DNA of 5,486 nucleotides. Origin: Pseudomonadota bacterium (GTDB lineage: Bacteria; Pseudomonadota; Alphaproteobacteria; Rhizobiales; Beijerinckiaceae). The DNA lies in assembly GCA_023426505.1 (NCBI GenBank), contig JAFAAP010000093.1, positions 1 through 5,486 of the forward strand, read 5' to 3'. The notes under the pieces are model-generated. The model was not told the DNA's origin. It did no database searches and was given only the letters and a program-made list of their open reading frames with translations. Numbering within the stretch: position 1 is the stretch's first letter; the number at the start of each line of letters is the position of its first letter. Below, piece after piece: positions 1-5,315 of the stretch. Made by a program: the position numbers and the translations under genes.

Positions 1-1
1 G

Positions 2-604
2 AGGTGCGGCCTCGCGGTGTTGTCCGTGGAATACCGGCTGGCGCCCGAAAACCCCTATCCGGCCGCTCCCGACGATTGCGAAGCGGCGGCCCTCTGGGCG
101 ATCCGCGAGGCGGAGCGCCGCTTCGGCACGTCCCGGCTCTTCATCGGCGGCGAGTCGGCCGGCGCCCATCTCTCGGCCGTCACCATCCTGCGCCTGCGGG
201 ACAGGCACGGCCTGACGCCCTTCCGGGGCGCGAACCTCTTCGCGGGCTGCTACGACCTGAACCTGACCCCGAGCGTGCGGCACTGGGGCCCCGAGCGGCT
301 GATCCTCAACACCAACGACGTCAGGGTCTTCGCCCAGAACTTCTGCGGAAGCACGGACCGCTTCGATCCGGACGTCTCGCCGCTCTATGCGGATCTGAAA
401 GGGCTGCCGCCCGCGCTCTTCTCGGTGGGCACGAGGGACATGCTCCTGGACGACACGCTCTTCATGTCGGCCCGCTGGGCCGCCGCCGGCAACAGGACGG
501 AGCTCGCGGTCTGGCTGGGCGGATGCCACGTGTTCATCCGCTTCGACAGCGCCATGTCCGAGCAGGCGCTCTCGCGGATCGACGCCTTCGTGGAAGGGCT
601 CTAA
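2..604 (+). CDS. Alpha/beta hydrolase (HSL/esterase-like), 5'-truncated by the window
   Basis: This is the C-terminal 200 residues of a serine hydrolase of the hormone-sensitive-lipase/carboxylesterase branch of the alpha/beta hydrolase fold. The reading frame is already open at base 2, and the first residues run into SVEYRLAPE, the strand and loop that normally follow the HGGG oxyanion-hole motif; that motif must lie upstream, outside the window. The nucleophile is the Ser of GESAG (fragment residue 52, bases 155-157). The acid is probably Asp of GTRDMLLDD (residue 146, bases 437-439), and the base His of GGCHVF (residue 176, bases 527-529), so the triad is complete. The GTG at 17 is not the true start, because conserved fold elements precede it. 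The protein is probably cytoplasmic and acts on small acyl esters; the substrate cannot be inferred. The gene converges on the response regulator, with overlapping stop codons. The fold is secure; the specificity is not. Confidence 0.9.
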   Translation, partial: RCGLAVLSVEYRLAPENPYPAAPDDCEAAALWAIREAERRFGTSRLFIGGESAGAHLSAVTILRLRDRHGLTPFRGANLFAGCYDLNLTPSVRHWGPERLILNTNDVRVFAQNFCGSTDRFDPDVSPLYADLKGLPPALFSVGTRDMLLDDTLFMSARWAAAGNRTELAVWLGGCHVFIRFDSAMSEQALSRIDAFVEGL

Positions 605-1272
605 TCGGCTCCGGCCGGGGAGGGGCGCTGGGTCACGCCGATCTTCGAGGCCGCGATGACGGCCTGGGTGCGGCTGTCGACCCCGAGCTTGTCGAGGATG
701 GCCGACACATGGGCCTTCACGGTCGCCTCGGAGACGTTGAGCTCGTAGGCGATCTGCTTGTTGAGCAGGCCCTCGGACAGCATGGTCAGGACGCGGACCT
801 GCTGGGGCGTGAGGGTCGCCAGGCGACGCACGAGATCGGCGGTCTCCTTGTCCTCGGCGGCCGAAAGGTCCACGTCCGGCGGGGTCCAGGTGTCGCCGGC
901 GAGCACGGCCGAGATGGCGCCGCCGATGCTGTCCACGTCGATGGATTTTGGGATGAAGCCCGAGGCGCCGAATTCCATGGCCCGGCGGATCACCGTCGGC
1001 TCCTCCGTGGCGGACACGATCACCACCGGCAGCTCCGGATGCTGCGCCCTCAGCGACAGCAGGGCCGAGAAGCCCTGGACGCCCGGCATGGTGAGGTCGA
1101 GGAGGATCAGGTCGAGGTCGCGCTCCTGGCCGAGGGTCGCGTTCAGCTCGTCGAGGCCGCTGGCCTCGATCACGCGGGCTTGCGGCATGACGGAGGCGAC
1201 CGCCTGCCGCAGGGCCCCACGAAACAGCGGGTGGTCGTCGGCAATCACGATCGTGGTGTTCTGACCCTGCAC
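601..1272 (-). CDS. Two-component response regulator, NarL/FixJ family (receiver + LuxR-type HTH)
   Basis: A 223-residue DNA-binding response regulator. The receiver domain (about residues 6-122) has the full active site: acidic pair Asp12-Asp13 (IADDH), phospho-acceptor Asp59 (LILLDLTMPG), Ser87 (VSA) and Lys109 (IPKS). A linker (about 125-150) leads to a LuxR-type helix-turn-helix at about 154-205 (LTPQQVRVL, NKQIAYELNVSEATVKAHV, LDKLGV). The expected role is phosphorylation-dependent transcription control by a partner histidine kinase, but no kinase is in the window, so it is an orphan here and its signal is unknown. I chose the GTG at 1272 because GGGAGGA lies 7 nt upstream. The frame stays open to a GTG at 1293 (230 aa), which has no ribosome-binding site and would add seven unconserved residues. 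Its stop overlaps that of the convergent hydrolase. It is transcribed in the same direction as the repair operon but separated from it by about 150 bp. Confidence 0.95.
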   Translation of the reverse strand: MQGQNTTIVIADDHPLFRGALRQAVASVMPQARVIEASGLDELNATLGQERDLDLILLDLTMPGVQGFSALLSLRAQHPELPVVIVSATEEPTVIRRAMEFGASGFIPKSIDVDSIGGAISAVLAGDTWTPPDVDLSAAEDKETADLVRRLATLTPQQVRVLTMLSEGLLNKQIAYELNVSEATVKAHVSAILDKLGVDSRTQAVIAASKIGVTQRPSPAGAD

Positions 1273-1403
1273 TCTCGTTTCCTCCCACGCCACTTTTTGT
1301 TAGGCCTTAGCCGCATCCCCGCTCGCATGGCAAGGAGAAGGCGGTCCGTTCGGTCCATTCTACCTGAAACTATCGGGCCGATGCAGCCGGTTCTTCACAG
1401 TTA
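1273..1403 (-). promoter_or_regulatory. Presumed promoter/leader region of the response regulator (weak)
   Basis: This gap must carry the response-regulator promoter unless the gene is read through from yjbQ. The best -10 match on the minus strand is TAGAAT (1357-1362); the hexamer 17 nt upstream of it has no convincing -35 match. Just downstream is a 9-bp-spaced direct repeat of CGGTCC (1342-1347 and 1351-1356), which could be an operator or chance. No gene is visible here. The promoter assignment is tentative. Confidence 0.25.
1280..1286 (-). promoter_or_regulatory. Shine-Dalgarno site fixing the response-regulator start
   Basis: GGGAGGA on the minus strand, 7 nt before GTG at 1272. It lies inside the coding sequence of the longer ORF version (GTG at 1293), which has only A-rich sequence without SD character upstream. 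It therefore decides in favour of the 223-aa protein. Confidence 0.65.
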
Positions 1404-1416
1404 AACCCTTCGGGCT
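1404..1416 (-). terminator. Possible weak terminator after yjbQ
   Basis: On the minus strand AGCCC-GAA-GGGTT can fold into a 5-bp hairpin (three G-C pairs, one G-U, one A-U) with a 3-nt loop, followed by TTTAA. It starts 8 nt after the yjbQ stop, the right place to end the exo-lig-yjbQ transcript. The stem and U-tract are short, so termination would be partial at best; read-through into the response regulator or Rho-dependent termination is equally possible. Confidence 0.3.
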
Positions 1417-1424
1417 CGGATGCC

Positions 1425-1877
1425 TCATGCGCCGATGAGGTGAAACACGAGGTTGCGCCGGTGCGGCCGGTCCCGGTGCTCGACCAGATAGAGGCCCTGC
1501 CAGGTCCCGAGCACCAGCTGCCCCTCCATCACAGGAATGCCGAGGGAGACGCCGGACAGGACCGTCCGGATGTGGGCCGGCATGTCGTCGGACCCCTCCG
1601 TGGTGTGGACGTAGCCCGCGTTCCGCGGCGCCAGCCGGTCGAAGGCGGTCATGAGGTCGCGCCGCACGTCCGGATCGGCGTTCTCCTGGATCACCAGGGA
1701 GGCCGAGGTGTGCCGGCAGAAGACCGTCAGCAGCCCCTGGAGGATGCCGGTCCCGAACACCCAGCGCGCGGCGGCGTCCGTGATCTCCGTGAAGCCCTGG
1801 CCTTTCGTCTCCACGATCAGCCGGCCGCTCGCCTGCTGGGTCACGCTGCCCTGTGTGAGGGTTTCCACCTCCAGCAT
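1425..1877 (-). CDS. yjbQ: YjbQ/UPF0047 family protein (secondary thiamine-phosphate synthase family)
   Basis: A 150-residue single-domain protein of the YjbQ (UPF0047) family, close to the family's usual length of about 140. Family blocks appear in order: CRHTSASL (54-61), ENADPDVRRD (65-74), EGSDDMPAHI (94-103) and LGTWQGLYLVEHR (123-135). His56, His102 and His134 are the likely metal or active-site residues. Family members are small soluble trimer-forming proteins. E. coli YjbQ is credited with weak thiamine-phosphate synthase activity that can bypass thiE loss, but the physiological role is unsettled. I chose ATG 1877 because AGGAGG (1885-1890) sits 7 nt upstream. ATG 1883, two codons earlier, overlaps the ligase stop as ATGA but leaves only 1 nt after AGGAGG. 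It is the last gene of the operon behind exo and lig. Why a YjbQ protein follows a DNA-repair ligase is not known; the family call is firm and the function is not. Confidence 0.93.
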   Translation of the reverse strand: MLEVETLTQGSVTQQASGRLIVETKGQGFTEITDAAARWVFGTGILQGLLTVFCRHTSASLVIQENADPDVRRDLMTAFDRLAPRNAGYVHTTEGSDDMPAHIRTVLSGVSLGIPVMEGQLVLGTWQGLYLVEHRDRPHRRNLVFHLIGA

Positions 1878-1879
1878 CG

Positions 1880-3613
1880 TCATGCCTCCTCGCGCCGGGC
1901 CTTCTGGGCCTTGAGAGGGTAGACCTCCTTCTCGCCCCGTTCGAGGATCTTTTCCAGGGTCTCGATCCGGTCGGCCTCCGCCGCCGGCTTGTCCCAGCGG
2001 ATGCGGTTGATGCGGGGAAACCGCATGGCGACCCCGGATTTGTGCCGGGTCGAGCGCTGCAGCCCCTCGAAGGCCACCTCCAGCACGAGCCCCCGGTCCT
2101 TGCCGTATTCCACCTCGCGCACGGGCCCGAACCGGTTGACGGTGTGGTTGCGGACGTAGCGGTCGAGCTTGACCAGCTCCTCGTCGGTGAAGCCGTGATA
2201 AGCCTTGCCCACGGGCACCAGCTCCTCGCCCCCCGGCCCGTCGCGCCACACCCCGAACGAGTAGTCGGAATAGAAGGACGAGCGCTTCCCGTGCCCGCGC
2301 TGGCCATACATCATGACCGCGTCGACCAGGTAGGGATCGCGCTTCCACTTGTACCAGTACCCCTTCGGGCGGCCGGGAAGATACGGGCTGCTCGCCCGCT
2401 TTATCATGCAGCCCTCAATGGCGTCCGCGTCCGGACCGGCGCCCACCGAGGCCGGGTCGGACCGGGCGGCCGCAAGCTCGTCCCAGGACCCGAAGGGCAC
2501 CATGGGCGACAGGTCGATGCGCGGATCACTGAGGCGGGCGACGAGCGCCTCCAGGCGCTGGCGCCGTTCCCGGAAAGGCAGGTCGCGCAGGTCCTCGTCG
2601 CCCTCGGTGAGGATGTCGTAGACGCGCAGGTGCGCCGGGAACTCGGCGATCAGCTTCGGGGTCACGGCCTTCCGGTTCAGGCGCTGCTGGAGCACGTTGA
2701 AGCTCTGCACGCGCCCCTCGCGGACGATGAGCAGCTCCCCGTCGATCGCGCCCTCGAAGGTCAGCGCCTCCACGAGGTCCGGGAAGGCGCGGGAGACATC
2801 CTCGCCGGTGCGGGAATAGATTTTTCGCACGGGGCGTCCGTCGCTCCCGTGGCCCGAGACGGCTTGGAGGCGGATGCCGTCCCATTTCCACTCGGCCATG
2901 AACTCGGATGCGTCGAGCTTCTCGAAATCCTCGTCCTCCAGCGGATGCGACAGCATCGGCGGCCGGAACGGGGCCGGGTTGCCGGATTCCGGCTTCTCGC
3001 CCCGGCCTTCGACCCAGGCGAACAGGTCCTCGTAGGGCGGCTCAAGCCCGTGCCAGATCAGCTCGACCTCGTCCGGCTCGAACCCGCCGAGCTGGGCCAC
3101 GGCGGTCTTGGCGAGGCGGGCCGAGACGCCGACGCGCAGCTCCCGGGTGATCAGCTTGATCAGCGCCCAGCGCCCGGTCTCGTCGAGGGCGTCCATCCAT
3201 TCAGCGACGCGGGCGGGCAGGTCGCTCTTGCTCGTGGTCGCGAGAGTCTCGACGACCTCTGAGATCGTCGGAACATGGGGTGGCGGGTTGTTGTGGCCGA
3301 TGGCGGGCTCGGCGCTCGCGGGCGCCACGCTCTCGTGCCCCGGCGCGGGCCAGATCAGCGCCGTGGTCTCCGCGAGGTCGCCGACGTAGTGATAGGACAT
3401 GCGGAACAGCACCGGGTCGGTGCGCTCCTCCACGAGTCCGCGGATGAGGCCGGGCTTCGCCTCCTTGAACATCAGCGCGCCGGTCATGGCCGCGAGCGCA
3501 TAGCCCCGGTCCGGATCGGGCGTGTGGCGGAAATAGTCCATCAAAAGCCGCAGCTTCGCATTGCGGCGCGGCTCGTAGGCGAGCCGGTCGAGGAGGGCGG
3601 CGAAGCGGTTCAT
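1880..3613 (-). CDS. ATP-dependent DNA ligase, 'cisplatin damage response' type
   Basis: A 577-residue ATP-dependent DNA ligase that seals nicks through a covalent lysyl-AMP intermediate. An alpha-helical N-terminal DNA-binding domain (about 1-205) precedes the nucleotidyltransferase core. Motif I is EWKWDGIR with adenylated Lys243; Ia is SRTGEDVS (267-274); III is AIDGELLI (289-296); IV is EGCMIKR (400-406); V is YWYKWKR (419-425). The OB-fold domain (about 426-560) ends with the basic stretch RFPRINRIRWDK (531-542), equivalent to motif VI. All catalytic residues are intact. Length and its place directly behind an MBL exonuclease match the bacterial 'ligase-associated DNA damage response' cassette, so it probably acts in repair rather than replication, which uses NAD-dependent LigA. 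Start ATG 3613 has GGAG 7 nt upstream and overlaps the exonuclease stop as ATGA; in-frame sequence further up lies inside the exonuclease gene. A Pro-rich linker at 88-115 contains the unusual string IGHNNPPP. Confidence 0.96.
   Translation of the reverse strand: MNRFAALLDRLAYEPRRNAKLRLLMDYFRHTPDPDRGYALAAMTGALMFKEAKPGLIRGLVEERTDPVLFRMSYHYVGDLAETTALIWPAPGHESVAPASAEPAIGHNNPPPHVPTISEVVETLATTSKSDLPARVAEWMDALDETGRWALIKLITRELRVGVSARLAKTAVAQLGGFEPDEVELIWHGLEPPYEDLFAWVEGRGEKPESGNPAPFRPPMLSHPLEDEDFEKLDASEFMAEWKWDGIRLQAVSGHGSDGRPVRKIYSRTGEDVSRAFPDLVEALTFEGAIDGELLIVREGRVQSFNVLQQRLNRKAVTPKLIAEFPAHLRVYDILTEGDEDLRDLPFRERRQRLEALVARLSDPRIDLSPMVPFGSWDELAAARSDPASVGAGPDADAIEGCMIKRASSPYLPGRPKGYWYKWKRDPYLVDAVMMYGQRGHGKRSSFYSDYSFGVWRDGPGGEELVPVGKAYHGFTDEELVKLDRYVRNHTVNRFGPVREVEYGKDRGLVLEVAFEGLQRSTRHKSGVAMRFPRINRIRWDKPAAEADRIETLEKILERGEKEVYPLKAQKARREEA
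1885..1890 (-). promoter_or_regulatory. Shine-Dalgarno site of yjbQ, inside the ligase 3' end
   Basis: AGGAGG on the minus strand lies within the last codons of the ligase. It is 7 nt from ATG 1877 and 1 nt from ATG 1883, so it favours the shorter yjbQ start. Because the site is inside the ligase coding region, terminating ligase ribosomes can re-initiate on yjbQ. Confidence 0.7.
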
Positions 3614-4662
3614 GCGGTCTCTCCCGCGTCCGCCGTGGCAGGGGCCTCCTCGGCCTCGCCCTCGTCGCCGTAGCCCAGCATGTGCAGGGGCCGCGCCTTG
3701 ATCCCGTGGGTCATGCACCAATGCACGAGCGCGTCCTCCTGGCCGTGCGTGACCCAGACCTCGCCGGCGCCGGTCTCCCGGATCGTGCGGCAGAGGTCGT
3801 CCCAGTCGGAATGGTCGGAGATCACCAGCGGCAGCTCCACGCCCTTCTGCCGGGCCCGCGCCCGCACCCGCATCCAGCCGGACGCGAAGCAGGTGACCGG
3901 GTCGGGGAAGCGGCGGGACCAGAGGTCCTGGATGGAGGAGGGCGGACAGATCACGATGGCGCCGGCGAGCTTCGGTCGCTCCGCGGCCACGACCTTCGGG
4001 GTTTCCCCTAAGGGGATGCCTTCCGACTTGTAGAACTCGGTCAGGCGCTCCATGGCGCCGTGCAGGTAGATCGGGTTCTCGTAGCCTTCCTCGCGCAGCA
4101 GCGCCATGACCCGCTGCGCTTTGCCGAGCGCATAGGCCCCGACGATGTGGGCGCGCTCCGGAAACAGCGCGACGGAATCGAGGAGCTTCCTCACCTCGCC
4201 CCGCGTGTCCGGGTGCCGGAACACCGGCAGCCCGAAGGTCGCCTCGGTGATGAACACGTCGCAGGGCACGAGCTCATAGGACAAGCAGGTCGGGTCCTCG
4301 GCGCGCTTGTAGTCGCCCGAGACCACGACGCGGGTGCCGCCCGCCTCGATCGAGATCTGCGCCGAGCCCAGCACATGGCCGGCGGGCGTGAACCGCACGG
4401 TCACGTCGCCGACGCGCAGGCTTTCCCCGAGCGGCGCTTCCTGGGTCGTGTCCGCGAAATCGGCGCCGTAGCGAACGCCCATGATGAGAAGCGTCTCTCG
4501 CGTCGCCATGACGGCCCGGTGGCCCGAGCGGGCATGGTCCGAATGCCCATGGGTGATGAGCGCCCGCTTCACGGGCCGGACCGGGTCGATGTGGAAGTCG
4601 CCGAGGGGGCAGTAGAGCCCTTGCGGGGTCTGGGTGAGAATGTCGGTGGAACGCAGCGCCAT
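3610..4662 (-). CDS. Ligase-associated DNA exonuclease, metallo-beta-lactamase fold
   Basis: A 350-residue metallo-beta-lactamase/beta-CASP-like nuclease of the family annotated as ligase-associated DNA damage response exonuclease, related to mRNA 3'-end-processing nucleases. Metal-binding motifs: HGHSDH (His38, His40, Asp42, His43), PAGHVLGS (His96), SGDYKR (Asp117) and, near the C-terminus, SDHSDWDD (His284) followed by VTHGQ (His306). ASGWMRVRARA (260-270) is another recognisable block. The expected role is metal-dependent trimming of DNA ends before the ligase encoded next seals them; end polarity cannot be read from the sequence. The C-terminus (about 333-350) is a low-complexity Ala/Glu tail. 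I chose ATG 4662 because MALRSTDILTQTPQGLYCP is where family similarity begins. The frame is open to 4749, but that extension runs through a repeat and the likely promoter. There is no Shine-Dalgarno before 4662, which fits a leaderless mRNA. Its stop overlaps the ligase start (ATGA). Confidence 0.94.
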   Translation of the reverse strand: MALRSTDILTQTPQGLYCPLGDFHIDPVRPVKRALITHGHSDHARSGHRAVMATRETLLIMGVRYGADFADTTQEAPLGESLRVGDVTVRFTPAGHVLGSAQISIEAGGTRVVVSGDYKRAEDPTCLSYELVPCDVFITEATFGLPVFRHPDTRGEVRKLLDSVALFPERAHIVGAYALGKAQRVMALLREEGYENPIYLHGAMERLTEFYKSEGIPLGETPKVVAAERPKLAGAIVICPPSSIQDLWSRRFPDPVTCFASGWMRVRARARQKGVELPLVISDHSDWDDLCRTIRETGAGEVWVTHGQEDALVHWCMTHGIKARPLHMLGYGDEGEAEEAPATADAGETA

Positions 4663-4669
4663 GGGTGAG

Positions 4670-4697
4670 GATATAGGGTGGTCCGTTTCAGTGTCAT
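4670..4697 (-). promoter_or_regulatory. Candidate sigma70-type promoter for exo-lig-yjbQ (leaderless)
   Basis: On the minus strand ATGACA (4692-4697, 5/6 match to TTGACA) is followed after 16 nt by TATATC (4670-4675). Seven nt separate the -10 hexamer from ATG 4662, so the predicted start of transcription falls at or next to the start codon. This agrees with the lack of any Shine-Dalgarno before the exonuclease. The -35 box lies in the conserved GTCATTCC edge of the palindromic repeat at 4692-4732. The match was made by eye. Confidence 0.45.
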
Positions 4698-4732
4698 TCC
4701 CGGCCGGAGCGCAGCGGAGGGGGAAAGAATCC
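4692..4732. repeat. Degenerate copy of an intergenic palindromic repeat
   Basis: Shares GTCATTCC (4693-4700) and the 11-mer GCGCAGCGGAG (4709-4719) with the better-preserved copy near 5375-5410, in the same order and almost the same spacing. The outer stem is reduced to TTCCC (4697-4701) with GGGAA (4721-4725). It belongs to the class of short palindromic repeats scattered between genes in many alphaproteobacteria. Here it also contributes the -35 of the exonuclease promoter. Confidence 0.6.
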
Positions 4733-4743
4733 ATCGGCGCGAT

Positions 4744-4793
4744 CCTCACCTCTCCCGGTGGGAGAGGTCGGACCGTCAGGTCCGGGTGAGGGG
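4744..4793. repeat. Intergenic repeat unit 1, potential three-way-junction fold
   Basis: CCTCACC (4744-4750) pairs with GGTGAGG (4785-4791). Inside are TCTCCC-GGT-GGGAGA (4751-4765) and CGGACC-GTCA-GGTCCG (4769-4784). The arms are perfect and the elements nearly abut, so a cloverleaf-like fold is possible in DNA or RNA. Alternatively the first hairpin extends to nine base pairs as ACCTCTCCC with GGGAGAGGT (4748-4768). Units of this CCTCTCCC/GGGAGAGG type are common between genes in alphaproteobacteria. Confidence 0.7.
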
Positions 4794-4818
4794 CGTGCGT
4801 TGTCCGGAGAGGGCGTCA

Positions 4819-4865
4819 CCCCTTACCCTCGCTGCGCCCGACCTCTCCCTCCAGGGAGAGGTGAA
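4819..4865. repeat. Intergenic repeat unit 2, inverted relative to unit 1
   Basis: The reverse complement of unit 1 aligns here: CCCCTTACCC (4819-4828) matches CCCCTCACCC, and CGACCTCTCCC matches to the end. The core is a perfect 10-bp inverted repeat, ACCTCTCCCT (4841-4850) with AGGGAGAGGT (4853-4862), separated by CC. The middle hairpin of unit 1 has diverged. Units 1 and 2 form an inverted pair with about 25 bp between them. Confidence 0.65.
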
Positions 4866-5035
4866 GCCGGCATCGGCCGCGCCTTATCGGCAAAGACAAG
4901 GCTCGGGCGTGACGCCTGTGGCTGGATCCCCTTCCCGCCCTTCGTGCGCCGGGGCTGACACCGGTGGGGCTGACAAAGAGCGTGCGCCTGCGGGCCCGGG
5001 GCCGTTCGGCGCCGAGCCTTGTGGCAGTCGAGGGG

Positions 5036-5098
5036 GCGCGAAAGGCGATCCGGCTCGAAAGGTGGTGGTGGATGGAAGAGCCGGATGGCCCCTCGCGC
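5036..5098 (-). other. Long imperfect hairpin with C-rich loop
   Basis: GCGCGA (5098-5093) pairs with TCGCGC (5041-5036), GGC with GCC (5090-5088 with 5046-5044), and ATCCGGCTC (5086-5078) with GAGCCGGAT (5056-5048). The minus-strand RNA has two G-U pairs where the plus strand would have A/C mismatches, so the fold is better as minus-strand RNA; one C-C mismatch remains. The 21-nt loop (5057-5077) is C-rich with three CCA/ACC repeats. No U-tract follows on the minus strand, so it is not an ordinary terminator there. Confidence 0.5.
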
Positions 5099-5309
5099 AC
5101 GGTTCTTTTCAGGCGTAACAGGCGGCGCTGGTCCGAGAGGCGCCGCAGACGGACGCCGCCCCATAGGCGGCCGGGTCTGCGACCGGCTCCGGTCCCGAGG
5201 CTGGTGCCTGGGCCTCCCGCCGAGTGCAGCTGCGTGACCGCACCCGCGGGACCGTGTCCGGTCCCACAGATCACGACGCCTCGCGAGCGCGCCCCTCGGT
5301 GGACCGGAC
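5036..5309 (-). ncRNA. Candidate structured RNA or long leader driven by the LexA-box promoter
   Basis: Downstream of the 5316-5344 promoter lie successive stem-loops in the predicted transcript. (1) GTCCGGTCC (5309-5301) pairs with GGACCGGAC (5264-5256); the predicted transcription start (5309/5310) is exactly the first base of this stem. (2) CGGTCCCG (5254-5247) pairs with CGGGACCG (5197-5190), with smaller hairpins inside. (3) GGCGGCGTCCG (5160-5150) pairs with CGGA plus CGCCGCC (5135-5132, 5127-5121) around a 4-nt bulge. (4) The long stem at 5036-5098. I recognise no known family: RNase P RNA, tmRNA, SRP RNA and tRNA signatures are absent, and it does not resemble the 6S RNAs I know. No terminator is seen, so it could equally be the 5' leader of exo-lig-yjbQ. 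In GC-rich DNA some of these stems will be chance. The 3' limit is arbitrary. Confidence 0.3.
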
Positions 5310-5315
5310 CAGCAC

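Larger units (their letters stand above)
4870..5309. other. Gene-free region upstream of the repair operon
   Basis: No convincing gene. Open frames run through it on both strands, but they lack ribosome-binding sites, their translations are low-complexity Arg/Pro/Gly/Ala, and by eye fewer third positions are G/C than in the genes on the left. It contains a 15-bp tandem pair starting GGGGCTGACA (4951-4960 and 4966-4975). It also has an 11-bp inverted repeat, ACAAGGCTCGG (4896-4906) with CCGAGCCTTGT (5012-5022), and a 10-bp palindrome TCGGCGCCGA (5006-5015). The right part (5036-5309) is the stem-loop-rich RNA candidate listed separately. Confidence 0.6.

Noticed and set aside
4..1404. 466-codon plus-strand open frame
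   Set aside because: It overlaps the hydrolase in another frame and then runs antisense through the response regulator. The translation is Arg/Gly/Ala-rich without any domain; it is a high-GC shadow.
1391..1405. GTTC followed by TTAA with 7-nt spacing near 1391 as a second LexA box
   Set aside because: The second half-site does not match GTTC, and it is not placed on a recognisable promoter.
2042..3262. 406-codon plus-strand open frame
   Set aside because: Entirely antisense to the ligase, whose motifs are intact; no recognisable domain and no ribosome-binding site.
4663..4749. 29-residue N-terminal extension of the exonuclease
   Set aside because: The extension is encoded by a repeat and the promoter, and family similarity begins only at ATG 4662.
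5036..5109. Rightward intrinsic terminator made of the long hairpin plus TTCTTTT
   Set aside because: The T-rich run starts 5 nt after the stem and is interrupted, no rightward gene lies upstream, and G-U pairing favours the opposite strand.
4823..5164. 113-codon minus-strand open frame
   Set aside because: Low-complexity Pro/Arg translation through repeats, no ribosome-binding site; overlaps the other open frame without better support.
5087..5245. Short minus-strand frame (about 52 codons) in the third reading frame of the transcript
   Set aside because: Ala/Pro-rich, no start signal and no recognisable motif; fits chance opening in GC-rich DNA.
4816..5274. 152-codon minus-strand open frame (GTG 5274) downstream of the LexA-box promoter
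   Set aside because: Tempting as an SOS-induced protein, but there is only a weak GAGG 4 nt before the start and no family resemblance. Third-position G/C is lower than in the neighbouring genes, and the C-terminus is encoded by a dispersed repeat. Kept as probable non-coding.
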